Below, piece after piece: positions 1-5,847 of a DNA stretch of 12,004 nt; position 1 is the first letter of the stretch; each line of letters opens with the position of its first letter. The stretch is taken from positions 1-12,004 of the forward strand of contig CAYPZI010000087.1 in assembly GCA_964415185.1 (NCBI GenBank), written 5' to 3'. The stretch is from CAYVBJ01 sp964415185. GTDB taxonomy: Bacteria > Bacteroidota > Rhodothermia > Balneolales > Balneolaceae. The position numbers and the translations under genes were made by a program. The notes below the pieces were generated by a model. The model saw only the letters and a program-made list of their open reading frames with translations, was not told the origin of the DNA and ran no database searches.

Positions 1-297
1 TCTGCTTTTGAAAGTGAAAGAGAATGGAGACTCATTTCTCCTCTTATAATTGAAACAGATGAAAATATTGAATTTAGGGAAGGAAGTAGTGGTGTTATTC
101 CATACTACAGATTTAAATTACAAACGGAAATAAACCCTAATCTTACTGAATATGAGGGAATTGGAATTAAGCTGATTATTGGTCCGACTCCTCAAATGAA
201 TTCAGAAGCTCAACAAGCTGCTCAGTTTATATTAAGAAGATATTTAGGAATTGAAAAAGGACATAGTTTATCCAAAATACCATACAGAGGTTGGTAA
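1..297 (+). CDS. DUF2971-like protein, C-terminal part (5' end outside window)
   Basis: Frame 1 is open from the first base to a TAA at 295-297 and gives 98 residues, beginning SAFESEREWRLI. The acidic patch followed by EWRLI, the later IPYYRFKL strand, the IIGPTP motif, and the closing SKIPYRGW are the pattern I associate with the C-terminal half of DUF2971 proteins. That family has no firmly assigned biochemistry and is often found in accessory or defence-like DNA. No membrane segment or signal is visible in this part. The sequence is strikingly A+T-rich: I count about 37 G+C in the first 120 bases, against 34 in the 60 bases 781-840 of the symporter gene. This suggests different ancestry from the genes to its right. 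The family call rests on remembered motifs and only part of the protein, so it is moderately sure; that the frame is coding is more certain. Confidence 0.62.
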   Translation, partial: SAFESEREWRLISPLIIETDENIEFREGSSGVIPYYRFKLQTEINPNLTEYEGIGIKLIIGPTPQMNSEAQQAAQFILRRYLGIEKGHSLSKIPYRGW

Positions 298-581
298 ATG
301 AAAAAGACTATTCGTGATTGTTCGGAAAGTGCTGCCAAAAAAGGCTCCCATTGCATTAAGAAACATTTCGCTGTATTTAACTTGTAACTTCATAAATATG
401 AAATTTTGAAATCTGCCGAGTGCACTTCCAAACCTTCAATTTGTTACTGCATCCTTTTACCCTTACCTTTACGATGAAAATAAATCAATGATCATACCAA
501 TTGAGTTTGAGTCGGTCTATCATTTGCTGCGTACAAAAAAAACTACCTAAACCTTTGTTCAGGGAGGATTAACCCGCTCTC
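298..581. other. Gene-poor stretch left of the symporter operon
   Basis: I see no convincing gene here. A 29-codon frame begins with an ATG directly after the preceding stop (298-387) but has no family features. The stretch contains a short dyad TTCATA-AA-TATGAA at 389-402 and a loose inverted match between GGAAAGTGC (324-332) and GCACTTCC (422-429). Base composition changes from A+T-rich to normal for the window across this interval, so it may hold a junction. Any promoter of the operon starting at 582 should lie near its right end. The only hint is TA-3 nt-TTTG at 518-526, an off-spaced version of the Bacteroidota -7 box TAnnTTTG, too weak to call. A purine-rich AGGGAGG lies at 561-567, 14 nt before the symporter ATG. 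Confidence 0.5.
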
Positions 582-2015
582 ATGCATCCCTTAGACCTGT
601 CGATCTTTGTTCTGTATGTAATCGGACTTCTTGCTTTCGGTTATTTCTTTTTCAGAAAAAACAAGGGAGGTGACGATTATTACGTGGGCGGCCGGCAAAT
701 GAATTCCCTTCACGTAGGCTTGTCTGTAGTTGCCACCGATGTGGGCGGAGGATTTTCAATCGGCCTGGGCGGACTCGGTTTTACGATGGGCATTTCCGGC
801 TCCTGGATGTTGTTTACCGGGCTTATCGGCGCCTGGCTTGCTGCCGTTTTCCTCATTCCGAAAGTGAAAAGAAATCCCGTTTTTGATAAAGCCTACACCT
901 TCCCGGAAATATTTAAACACTTTTATAACCCGAATGTTGCAATAGTGGCGGGAATCATCTCCGCAATAGGATACGCCGGTTTTACAAGTTCACAAATATT
1001 GGCAGGTGCCAAGCTTGCAAACGGAACATTTGCAAACCTGGATCTTCAAACCGCTCTCTGGATCATGGGTTCGGTAGCCGTAATCTATACGGTTTTGGGC
1101 GGACTGAAAGCAGTCATTTATACGGACACGATTCAGTGGACAATCCTCATGTTAGGCCTCATATTCGTGGGCATTCCCATCGCTTACAATGCTGTTGGCG
1201 GTATCGAAGCTATCAGGGAGACGGTTAGCCCCGAAATGCTTCAAATGGGAAACATAAGCTGGCAGGATCTTGTTTTTTGGATGGTTACCATTATACCGAT
1301 CTGGTTTGTAGGTATGACCCTCTACCAGCGAATTTATGCCTGTCCCGATGAAAAGACCGCCAAACGTGCGTGGTATCTTGCAGGCCTTTTTGAATGGCCT
1401 GTAATGGCATTTATGGGAGTATTGCTGGGGCTTTTTGCAAGGGTGGCAGCCGACCAGGGGATGTTTGACTATCTCGGGCCGGAAAATATCTCGGAAACCG
1501 ATCCCGAAACCGGGCTGCCGATGCTTCTCCGTACGGTGCTTCCAACCGGCTTTCTCGGTATCATGATGGCCTCCTATTTTTCAGCTATTTTATCCACGGC
1601 CGATAGCTGCCTGATGGCATCATCCGGCAATGTTGTTTCAGATATTATCGGGCATTTTAAAAAGTTTGATCCCGAAAGCAGCGGCTTTTTAAAGTTATCC
1701 CAGGTTGCAACTCTTGTAATAGGTGCGCTGGCACTTTTAATTGCTTCGAATATGACGAATGTGCTTGACCTGATGCTCTATTCTTACGCCTTCATGGTCT
1801 CGGGATTACTGGTACCTGTTATAGGGGCTCTCTATTGGGAAAAAAGCACCCCGGCAGGGGCAATGGCTGCAATGGTAATCGGCGGAGGAACAACAATTAC
1901 TTTGCAATTACTGGGTGTGGAGTTACCTTATGAATTGGATCCCAATGTTTTCGGAATTTCTGCATCTTTGATCGCATTTATTATTGTCAGCTTAATGACA
2001 TTTAAAAACAAATAA
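582..2015 (+). CDS. Sodium:solute symporter (SSS/SSF family), inner membrane
   Basis: This 477-residue, very hydrophobic protein has the layout of SSS-family transporters (PutP/vSGLT fold), which couple inward Na+ flow to uptake of a small solute across the inner membrane. The first membrane helix is at about residues 5-24. It is followed by the family-typical GGDDYYVGGR loop (29-38) and roughly a dozen further hydrophobic segments. GGLKAVIYTDTIQ (173-185) matches the conserved TM5/6 region of PutP-like proteins. SAILSTADS (334-342) is the SSS signature, with Ser338/Thr339 at the positions of the Na2-site Ser/Thr pair in PutP. Length is normal for the family. The ATG at 582 places TM1 correctly and has AGGGAGG upstream, though 14 nt away. 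It is the first gene of a tight operon with the acetyltransferase 11 nt downstream and a PLP-dependent racemase-like gene after that. The context suggests an amino acid or amino-acid derivative as substrate; the sequence itself does not identify it. Confidence 0.93.
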   Translation: MHPLDLSIFVLYVIGLLAFGYFFFRKNKGGDDYYVGGRQMNSLHVGLSVVATDVGGGFSIGLGGLGFTMGISGSWMLFTGLIGAWLAAVFLIPKVKRNPVFDKAYTFPEIFKHFYNPNVAIVAGIISAIGYAGFTSSQILAGAKLANGTFANLDLQTALWIMGSVAVIYTVLGGLKAVIYTDTIQWTILMLGLIFVGIPIAYNAVGGIEAIRETVSPEMLQMGNISWQDLVFWMVTIIPIWFVGMTLYQRIYACPDEKTAKRAWYLAGLFEWPVMAFMGVLLGLFARVAADQGMFDYLGPENISETDPETGLPMLLRTVLPTGFLGIMMASYFSAILSTADSCLMASSGNVVSDIIGHFKKFDPESSGFLKLSQVATLVIGALALLIASNMTNVLDLMLYSYAFMVSGLLVPVIGALYWEKSTPAGAMAAMVIGGGTTITLQLLGVELPYELDPNVFGISASLIAFIIVSLMTFKNK

Positions 2016-2026
2016 AATATTTAAAA

Positions 2027-2473
2027 ATGAATATCCAATACAACCTGTTTTCTTCGGATGAAGAAAATAAATCCGGTTTTACACGAAACGATATTGCAGA
2101 TTTCTTGTATAAACATCTTGATCAATTTGGTGACTCAAAAGAAGCGATTTTGAAATGCATCGCTTATGCAATGGGTGACAATCCCGGACAGAGCGGCCAG
2201 ATTCTGGTGGCTCACTCCAACGATAAGATTCTTGGAACTGTTATTATCAACAATACGAATATGTCGGGTTATATACCTGAACACATGCTTGTCTATATCG
2301 CCGTTCACGGTGATGCAAGAGGCAAGGGAGTAGGAAAAGAATTGATGAAGCGAATTATAGAGGCAACCGAAGGAAGTATCGCACTGCATGTTGAACCGGA
2401 TAATCCGGCTAAATTTTTATATGAAAAATTCGGATTTACCAATAAATATCTCGAAATGAGGTTGAATAAATAA
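2027..2473 (+). CDS. GNAT-family N-acetyltransferase
   Basis: The 148-residue protein is a single GNAT domain, which transfers an acetyl group from acetyl-CoA to an amine. Motif A, which binds the pyrophosphate of acetyl-CoA, is clear as RGKGVG at residues 98-103 at the start of a helix. It is preceded by the strand MLVYIAV (87-93). Motif B is HVEPDNPAKFLYEKFGF (121-137), with Tyr132 at the place of the usual general-acid tyrosine. There is no signal peptide, so it should be cytoplasmic. The gene sits 11 nt after the symporter stop, has no obvious Shine-Dalgarno sequence (A+T-rich leader), and ends one base before the ATG of the racemase-like gene, which implies translational coupling. Acetylation of the compound imported by the symporter or produced by the racemase is a reasonable inference from position. 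The acceptor cannot be read from the sequence. Confidence 0.9.
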   Translation: MNIQYNLFSSDEENKSGFTRNDIADFLYKHLDQFGDSKEAILKCIAYAMGDNPGQSGQILVAHSNDKILGTVIINNTNMSGYIPEHMLVYIAVHGDARGKGVGKELMKRIIEATEGSIALHVEPDNPAKFLYEKFGFTNKYLEMRLNK

Positions 2474-2474
2474 G

Positions 2475-3557
2475 ATGGCTTATTTAAAACTTTACAGAAG
2501 CGAACTTGAACATAATTACCGCTTTCTTGATGAATTGTTCAAAAAGCATAACGTCAAGTGGGGAATTACTACCAAGGTTCTCTGCGGCAATGAGGATTAT
2601 CTGAATGAAGTGGTCAACCTCGGGATCGGGGAGATGCATGATTCGAGAATCAGCAACCTGAAAAAAATCAAGGAGATTGACCCCGAAACCGTAACGGTTT
2701 ATATCAAGCCGCCACCGAAAGACACGGTACCCGAACTTGTCAGGTATGCGGATATCAGCCTGAATACCGAACTGTCTACAATGCATGAACTTTCGGAAGA
2801 AGCTGTGAAGCAAAAGAAAGTTCACAAGGTTATTATTATGATTGAAATGGGAGACCTCCGCGAAGGGGTGATGCGCGAAGACCTGGTCAATTTTTATGAA
2901 AAGATATTCAGGCTGCCGGGTATTGAGGTTGTCGGGTTAGGTACAAACCTAAATTGTTTGCATGGAGTCATGCCCGACGGGGATAAACTGATCCAGCTTT
3001 CCCTTTACAAGCAGATCATAGAACTCAGGTTTAAAAAGAAGATTCCGCTTGTTTCAGGTGGTACAACGGTTACGATTCCATTGCTGCTCAGGAACCAGTT
3101 GCCCTCCGGCATCAACCATTTCCGGGTGGGCGAAGCCCTCTTTTTCGGTAAAAACCTGTTTACCGATGATGTGATCAAGGGAATGAGTGACCAGGTGATG
3201 GAACTTTATGCACAGATCATCGAGTTATCCGAAAAACCGCTTGTTCCGACCGGAGAAATAGGAATGACTCCCCAGGGCAAAAAAGCTGAAATGTCGGATT
3301 ACGATGAAGAAGACTACGGCAAAACCTCCTACAGGGCAATAATCGATATCGGTGTGCTCGACATTCAGCCTGATTATCTTGTTCCCGTTGATGATAACGT
3401 TGAGATTACAGATGCCAGTTCCGATATGCTTATCCTGGATGTGGGAGAGAATCCCGAAAATTACAAGGTCGGTGATATGGTCCGTTTCAAACTGAAATAC
3501 ATGGGCGCTCTCGGGCTAATGAGTTCCGACTATATCGATAAAGTTGTGGCGGAGTGA
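2475..3557 (+). CDS. Alanine/ornithine racemase-family PLP enzyme (fold type III)
   Basis: The 360-residue protein has the N-terminal PLP barrel and C-terminal beta domain of the alanine/ornithine racemase-like branch that includes clostridial ornithine racemase. The likely Schiff-base lysine is Lys34 in WGITTKVLCGN. Further branch landmarks are DSRISNLKK (56-64), MGDLREG (125-131), GTNLNC (156-161), the PLP-phosphate loop SGGTT (194-198) and RVGEALFFG (217-225). After these come the PTGEIG segment (258-263) and a C-terminal domain ending in VGDMVRFKLKYMGAL. These motifs differ from those of the ordinary alanine racemase encoded at 4630, so the two are not recent duplicates. The ATG follows the GNAT stop by one base. 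The expected reaction is epimerisation at the alpha carbon of an amino acid, possibly a basic one, in the cytoplasm. Substrate assignment from the family alone is uncertain. Confidence 0.88.
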   Translation: MAYLKLYRSELEHNYRFLDELFKKHNVKWGITTKVLCGNEDYLNEVVNLGIGEMHDSRISNLKKIKEIDPETVTVYIKPPPKDTVPELVRYADISLNTELSTMHELSEEAVKQKKVHKVIIMIEMGDLREGVMREDLVNFYEKIFRLPGIEVVGLGTNLNCLHGVMPDGDKLIQLSLYKQIIELRFKKKIPLVSGGTTVTIPLLLRNQLPSGINHFRVGEALFFGKNLFTDDVIKGMSDQVMELYAQIIELSEKPLVPTGEIGMTPQGKKAEMSDYDEEDYGKTSYRAIIDIGVLDIQPDYLVPVDDNVEITDASSDMLILDVGENPENYKVGDMVRFKLKYMGALGLMSSDYIDKVVAE

Positions 3558-3748
3558 GATTCAGGCAACACGGAAATGAACACTTGTACACACCCCTGTC
3601 TAACCTTAACCGCCTGACGGCGTTAAGGTTACCCTTTCCCCTCTCGAGAGGGGACACCCTTATTAAAACGCCGAAGGCGATTTTGAAAAGGCAGGGGTGT
3701 GTACAGGATGATAGCTAATACCCATATCGATCACTAACCCAAAAACCA
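3558..3748. other. Spacer holding the cloverleaf element; no separate promoter resolved
   Basis: The 191-nt gap between the racemase-like gene and the M23 gene is mostly occupied by the 121-bp inverted-repeat element at 3585-3705. The remaining 43 nt before the M23 ATG (3706-3748) are A+T-rich and contain neither a Shine-Dalgarno match nor a clear -10/-35 pair. M23 expression could therefore come from read-through past the element or from a promoter I cannot recognise. Confidence 0.5.
3585..3705. repeat. 121-bp palindromic element with cloverleaf folding potential
   Basis: The outer arms TGTACACACCCCTG (3585-3598) and CAGGGGTGTGTACA (3692-3705) are perfect 14-bp inverted repeats. Inside them are three separate hairpins. 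The first pairs AACCTTAA plus CGCC (3602-3614) with GGCG plus TTAAGGTT (3619-3630), with one bulged C and the loop TGAC. The second is the perfect 16-bp palindrome CCCCTCTCGAGAGGGG (3638-3653). The third pairs AAAACGCC (3665-3672) with GGCG-A-TTTT (3676-3684) around the loop GAA with one bulged A. Together they make a four-way-junction cloverleaf that can form in RNA or in extruded DNA. No target duplication is seen at the ends and no protein is encoded. It is most likely a non-autonomous dispersed repeat of the MITE/REP kind, common in intergenic DNA of Bacteroidota. It could also act as an RNA-processing or termination structure between the two transcribed genes. Confidence 0.85.
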
Positions 3749-4351
3749 ATGCCTCACCTTAAACAAATTAATTATCACCCTGTTATTAAAATTAAAAAAC
3801 CGTTGCCTGTTTTCGATTTTACGGAAGGTATGAACCGCAGGGAAATCGAAGAAAAAAAGTGGGGAATTGGCCGCTATAATGAGAAACGCAAAAACATGTA
3901 TACGGCCCCGCAATATCAAAACCGGAGAAATGTGCACATGGGTATGGATATTTTTTGTCCGGCAGGCGAGCCTGTCCATGCAGCCTGGGATGCGGAAATA
4001 GCTTATATGCATAATCATGATCAGGAAGGGAATTACGGACCGACGATTATTCTCAGGTATGAATTGAACAATCAAACCATTTATGCTCTTCATGGGCATC
4101 TATCCCTCTTGTCGTTGGAAAGAAATAAGGTGGGAAAAGATCTAAAAAAAGGTGAACAATTTGCCCGGATTGGATCAGAGGAAGAAAACGGAGGCTGGCC
4201 GCCGCATCTGCATTTTCAAATCAGTTATGATGACCCCGGAGAAGCCGATATGCCGGGTGTGGTAGCTGATGAGGAAAGAGATGAAGCTATCAGAAAGTAT
4301 CCGGATCCGAATCTTGTGCTGAACCTGCCACTCTATTCATCGGATGACTGA
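3749..4351 (+). CDS. Peptidase M23-family protein without signal peptide
   Basis: The 200-residue protein contains a complete M23 (LytM-type) zinc metallopeptidase core. The HxxxD zinc motif is VHMGMD (His63, Asp67), the conserved GHLS histidine is His117, and the HxH motif is PPHLHF (His153, His155). M23 enzymes normally cleave peptidoglycan cross-links or glycine bridges outside the cytoplasm. Here, however, the N-terminus MPHLKQINYHPVIKIKK has no hydrophobic signal, so a cytoplasmic location is predicted. The details NGGWPPHLHFQ (148-158) and the closing PDPNLVLNLP (185-194) resemble, from memory, the M23 domain in the middle of large proteins that join a kinase-like domain, M23 and a class III aminotransferase; this looks like a free-standing version. 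The final residues YSSDD and the TGA come from the first copy of a 66-bp repeat. No Shine-Dalgarno sequence is visible. A role in degrading imported muropeptides is possible but inferred. Confidence 0.88.
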   Translation: MPHLKQINYHPVIKIKKPLPVFDFTEGMNRREIEEKKWGIGRYNEKRKNMYTAPQYQNRRNVHMGMDIFCPAGEPVHAAWDAEIAYMHNHDQEGNYGPTIILRYELNNQTIYALHGHLSLLSLERNKVGKDLKKGEQFARIGSEEENGGWPPHLHFQISYDDPGEADMPGVVADEERDEAIRKYPDPNLVLNLPLYSSDD

Positions 4352-4400
4352 CACGGCCTCTGCAGATAAGATCCTGCGCTATGCAAGTCATCCGATGAAT
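4335..4400. repeat. 66-bp inverted-repeat unit, copy 1 (overlaps M23 stop)
   Basis: The unit has perfect 15-bp inverted arms, ATTCATCGGATGACT (4335-4349) and AGTCATCCGATGAAT (4386-4400), around a 36-nt centre that contains CTGCAG. Each arm also holds its own small palindrome of the form TCATC-N-GATGA (4337-4347 and 4388-4398). The left arm is translated as the end of the M23 protein, and the TGA begins at its last base (4349-4351). It differs from copy 3 at only two positions, both in the centre. It lacks a following T-run, so it is not a standard intrinsic terminator. Confidence 0.9.
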
Positions 4401-4429
4401 TCCTAATATAGTGCTGAAAGCCCCGTTCT

Positions 4430-4495
4430 GTTCACCGGGTAACTGATTCGGGTTTTGTAAAGAAATTCTTGCAATTTATAAGTCATCCTGTGAAT
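4430..4495. repeat. 66-bp inverted-repeat unit, copy 2 (diverged)
   Basis: Aligning with the other two copies without gaps gives exactly 66 nt here. The first 22 bases differ from copy 3 at four positions, and the right arm AGTCATCCTGTGAAT (4481-4495) differs at two, while much of the centre has diverged. The arms can still pair at most positions (for example TTCAC with GTGAA), so folding potential appears kept although the sequence drifted. It is separated from copies 1 and 3 by 29 and 23 nt. Confidence 0.75.
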
Positions 4496-4518
4496 TTTGC
4501 GGTGTGTGCCAAACTCAT

Positions 4519-4584
4519 ATTCATCGGATGACTGATTCGGCCTCTGCAGATAAGATCCTGCGCTATGCAAGTCATCCGATGAAT
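4519..4584. repeat. 66-bp inverted-repeat unit, copy 3
   Basis: The perfect arms ATTCATCGGATGACT (4519-4533) and AGTCATCCGATGAAT (4570-4584) enclose the same 36-nt centre as copy 1 with two substitutions. It ends 45 nt before the alanine racemase ATG, so the unit would lie in the leader or promoter region of that gene. The paired TCATC-N-GATGA palindromes are centred 51 bp apart (about 4526 and 4577), in the same geometry as copy 1. Confidence 0.9.
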
Positions 4585-4629
4585 CTCTGTAACAAAGACA
4601 GAAACTAACAAGCCATTTTAGTAAAAGAA

Positions 4630-5820
4630 ATGAAAAATCTTAAAACCGACCAAGAGTTCCTAACCTATCTGCAGCCCTCAATCATCCAGCTTGATGCATC
4701 AGCGCTCGAAAACAATTTAATGTATATCCGTCAGCTTACAGGCCCTGATGTCCGGATATCTTCGGTTATTAAAGGCAATGCCTATGGACACGGAATTGAA
4801 GTTTTTTTACCCCTTGCCGAGAAACTTGGAATCAGCCACTTTTCCGTATTCAGTGCGGATGAGGCCCTGGTTGCCTTAAATGCCAGAAATATGCCGGAAA
4901 CATCCATTATGATCATGGGCATGATTCGAGACCGCGAACTGAATTGGGCCATTGAAAACGGCGTGGAATTTTATGTGTTTGAACGGGGCCGGCTTGAGGC
5001 TGCGGTTCAATCAGCCAAAAAAATTGGTAAACCGGCCAAAATACACTTGCAGGTGGAAACAGGAATGCATCGCCTTGGTTTTGAGAAGCCCGATCTTGAA
5101 GAGACCATCGGTTATATCTCTGAAAACCGCGAATATATTGAGTTTACGGGAATTTGTACACACCTGGCCGGAGCCGAGAGCATAGCGAACCACGTTCGCG
5201 TTCAAAGTCAATATGAAAAATTCAGGGAGATCGTAGAAAACAGCAGAAAGCAATACGGTTTTATACCCTATGCACATGCTTCGAGTTCGGCGGGGCTTTT
5301 GGTTTACCCGGAAATGCGATTCGACATGGTAAGAGTGGGAATTGCACAATATGGATTCTGGCCTAGCCGTGAATCGTATATGCATCGGATGAAACAGTCT
5401 CCTCATAAATCGGAAGATCCCCTGAAACGCGTTATTAGCTGGAAAAGTGAAGTAATGAGTGCAAAAGAAGTAAACCGCGGAGAGTTTGTAGGTTACGGGA
5501 ATGTCTTTCTAACCAACCGCGATACCCGAATTGCTACGATTCCGATAGGCTATACCCATGGATTTGGCAGAAATTTGACCAATACAGGATTTGTACTCAT
5601 TAGGGGTATCCGGGCACAGGTAGCCGGAATCGTAAATATGAACATGCTCACCGTTGATGTAACGGATATTCCGGGAGTGCAAAAGGGCGATGAAGTGATA
5701 TTAATCGGCCGGCAGGGCGACCAGGAAATTACGGTTGCCTCATTCGGTGAAATGAGCAACAACCTGAATTATGAACTTCTTACACGTTTGCCGAATGAAA
5801 TTCCGAGGGTAATAATTTGA
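4630..5820 (+). CDS. alr: Alanine racemase (PLP-dependent), free-standing, atypical active-site surroundings
   Basis: The 396-residue protein matches alanine racemase from end to end, the enzyme that interconverts L- and D-alanine in the cytoplasm. The PLP lysine is Lys48 in VIKGNAYGHG, where the usual motif has KANAYGHG. The second catalytic base is Tyr289 in VGYGNVF. Arg148 (TGMHRLG), Arg235 (VRVGIAQYG) and Tyr381 (LNYE) fit the Geobacillus enzyme's Arg136, Arg219 and Tyr354. Several other positions depart from it: the lysine that is carbamylated there (Lys129) is Gln141, the RICMD motif reads IVNMN (334-338), and the THFATAD aspartate is Glu183. A stretch around residues 245-266 is longer than usual. 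Catalysis should be intact, but substrate preference may differ from alanine. No MurF fusion is present, unlike some Bacteroidota alr genes. The ATG at 4630 lacks a clear Shine-Dalgarno sequence. It may be the housekeeping racemase or a specialised paralog. Confidence 0.9.
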   Translation: MKNLKTDQEFLTYLQPSIIQLDASALENNLMYIRQLTGPDVRISSVIKGNAYGHGIEVFLPLAEKLGISHFSVFSADEALVALNARNMPETSIMIMGMIRDRELNWAIENGVEFYVFERGRLEAAVQSAKKIGKPAKIHLQVETGMHRLGFEKPDLEETIGYISENREYIEFTGICTHLAGAESIANHVRVQSQYEKFREIVENSRKQYGFIPYAHASSSAGLLVYPEMRFDMVRVGIAQYGFWPSRESYMHRMKQSPHKSEDPLKRVISWKSEVMSAKEVNRGEFVGYGNVFLTNRDTRIATIPIGYTHGFGRNLTNTGFVLIRGIRAQVAGIVNMNMLTVDVTDIPGVQKGDEVILIGRQGDQEITVASFGEMSNNLNYELLTRLPNEIPRVII

Positions 5821-5847
5821 TTATACCAGATTGATCTCCGGGAAATT

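Noticed and set aside
298..387. A 29-codon frame starting with ATG directly after the DUF2971 stop
   Set aside because: It is very short, has no motif, and sits in a stretch with no other sign of coding; the ATG next to the stop is easily chance.
389..402. Short dyad TTCATA-AA-TATGAA as an operator
   Set aside because: It is A+T-only apart from one C and one G, in A+T-rich DNA almost 200 bp from the next start codon; chance occurrence is likely.
3585..3705. Cloverleaf as a tRNA or tRNA-like gene
   Set aside because: At 121 bp it is too long, the stems have the wrong sizes, and there is no T-loop sequence, anticodon arm geometry or CCA end.
4335..4584. The repeat array as a small CRISPR
   Set aside because: The repeats are 66 nt with long internal arms, the spacers are only 23 and 29 nt, one copy is heavily diverged, there are only three units, and no cas gene is nearby.
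5184..5200. GCGAAC-CAC-GTTCGC hairpin inside the alanine racemase gene
   Set aside because: It lies within clearly conserved coding sequence and is short; coding constraint and chance explain it.
5011..5406. A 131-codon minus-strand frame inside alanine racemase
   Set aside because: It is antisense to a well-conserved enzyme region and shows no recognisable protein pattern.
5821..5847. Possible bidirectional terminator between the convergent genes
   Set aside because: The 27-nt gap shows no convincing stem followed by a T-run on either strand.
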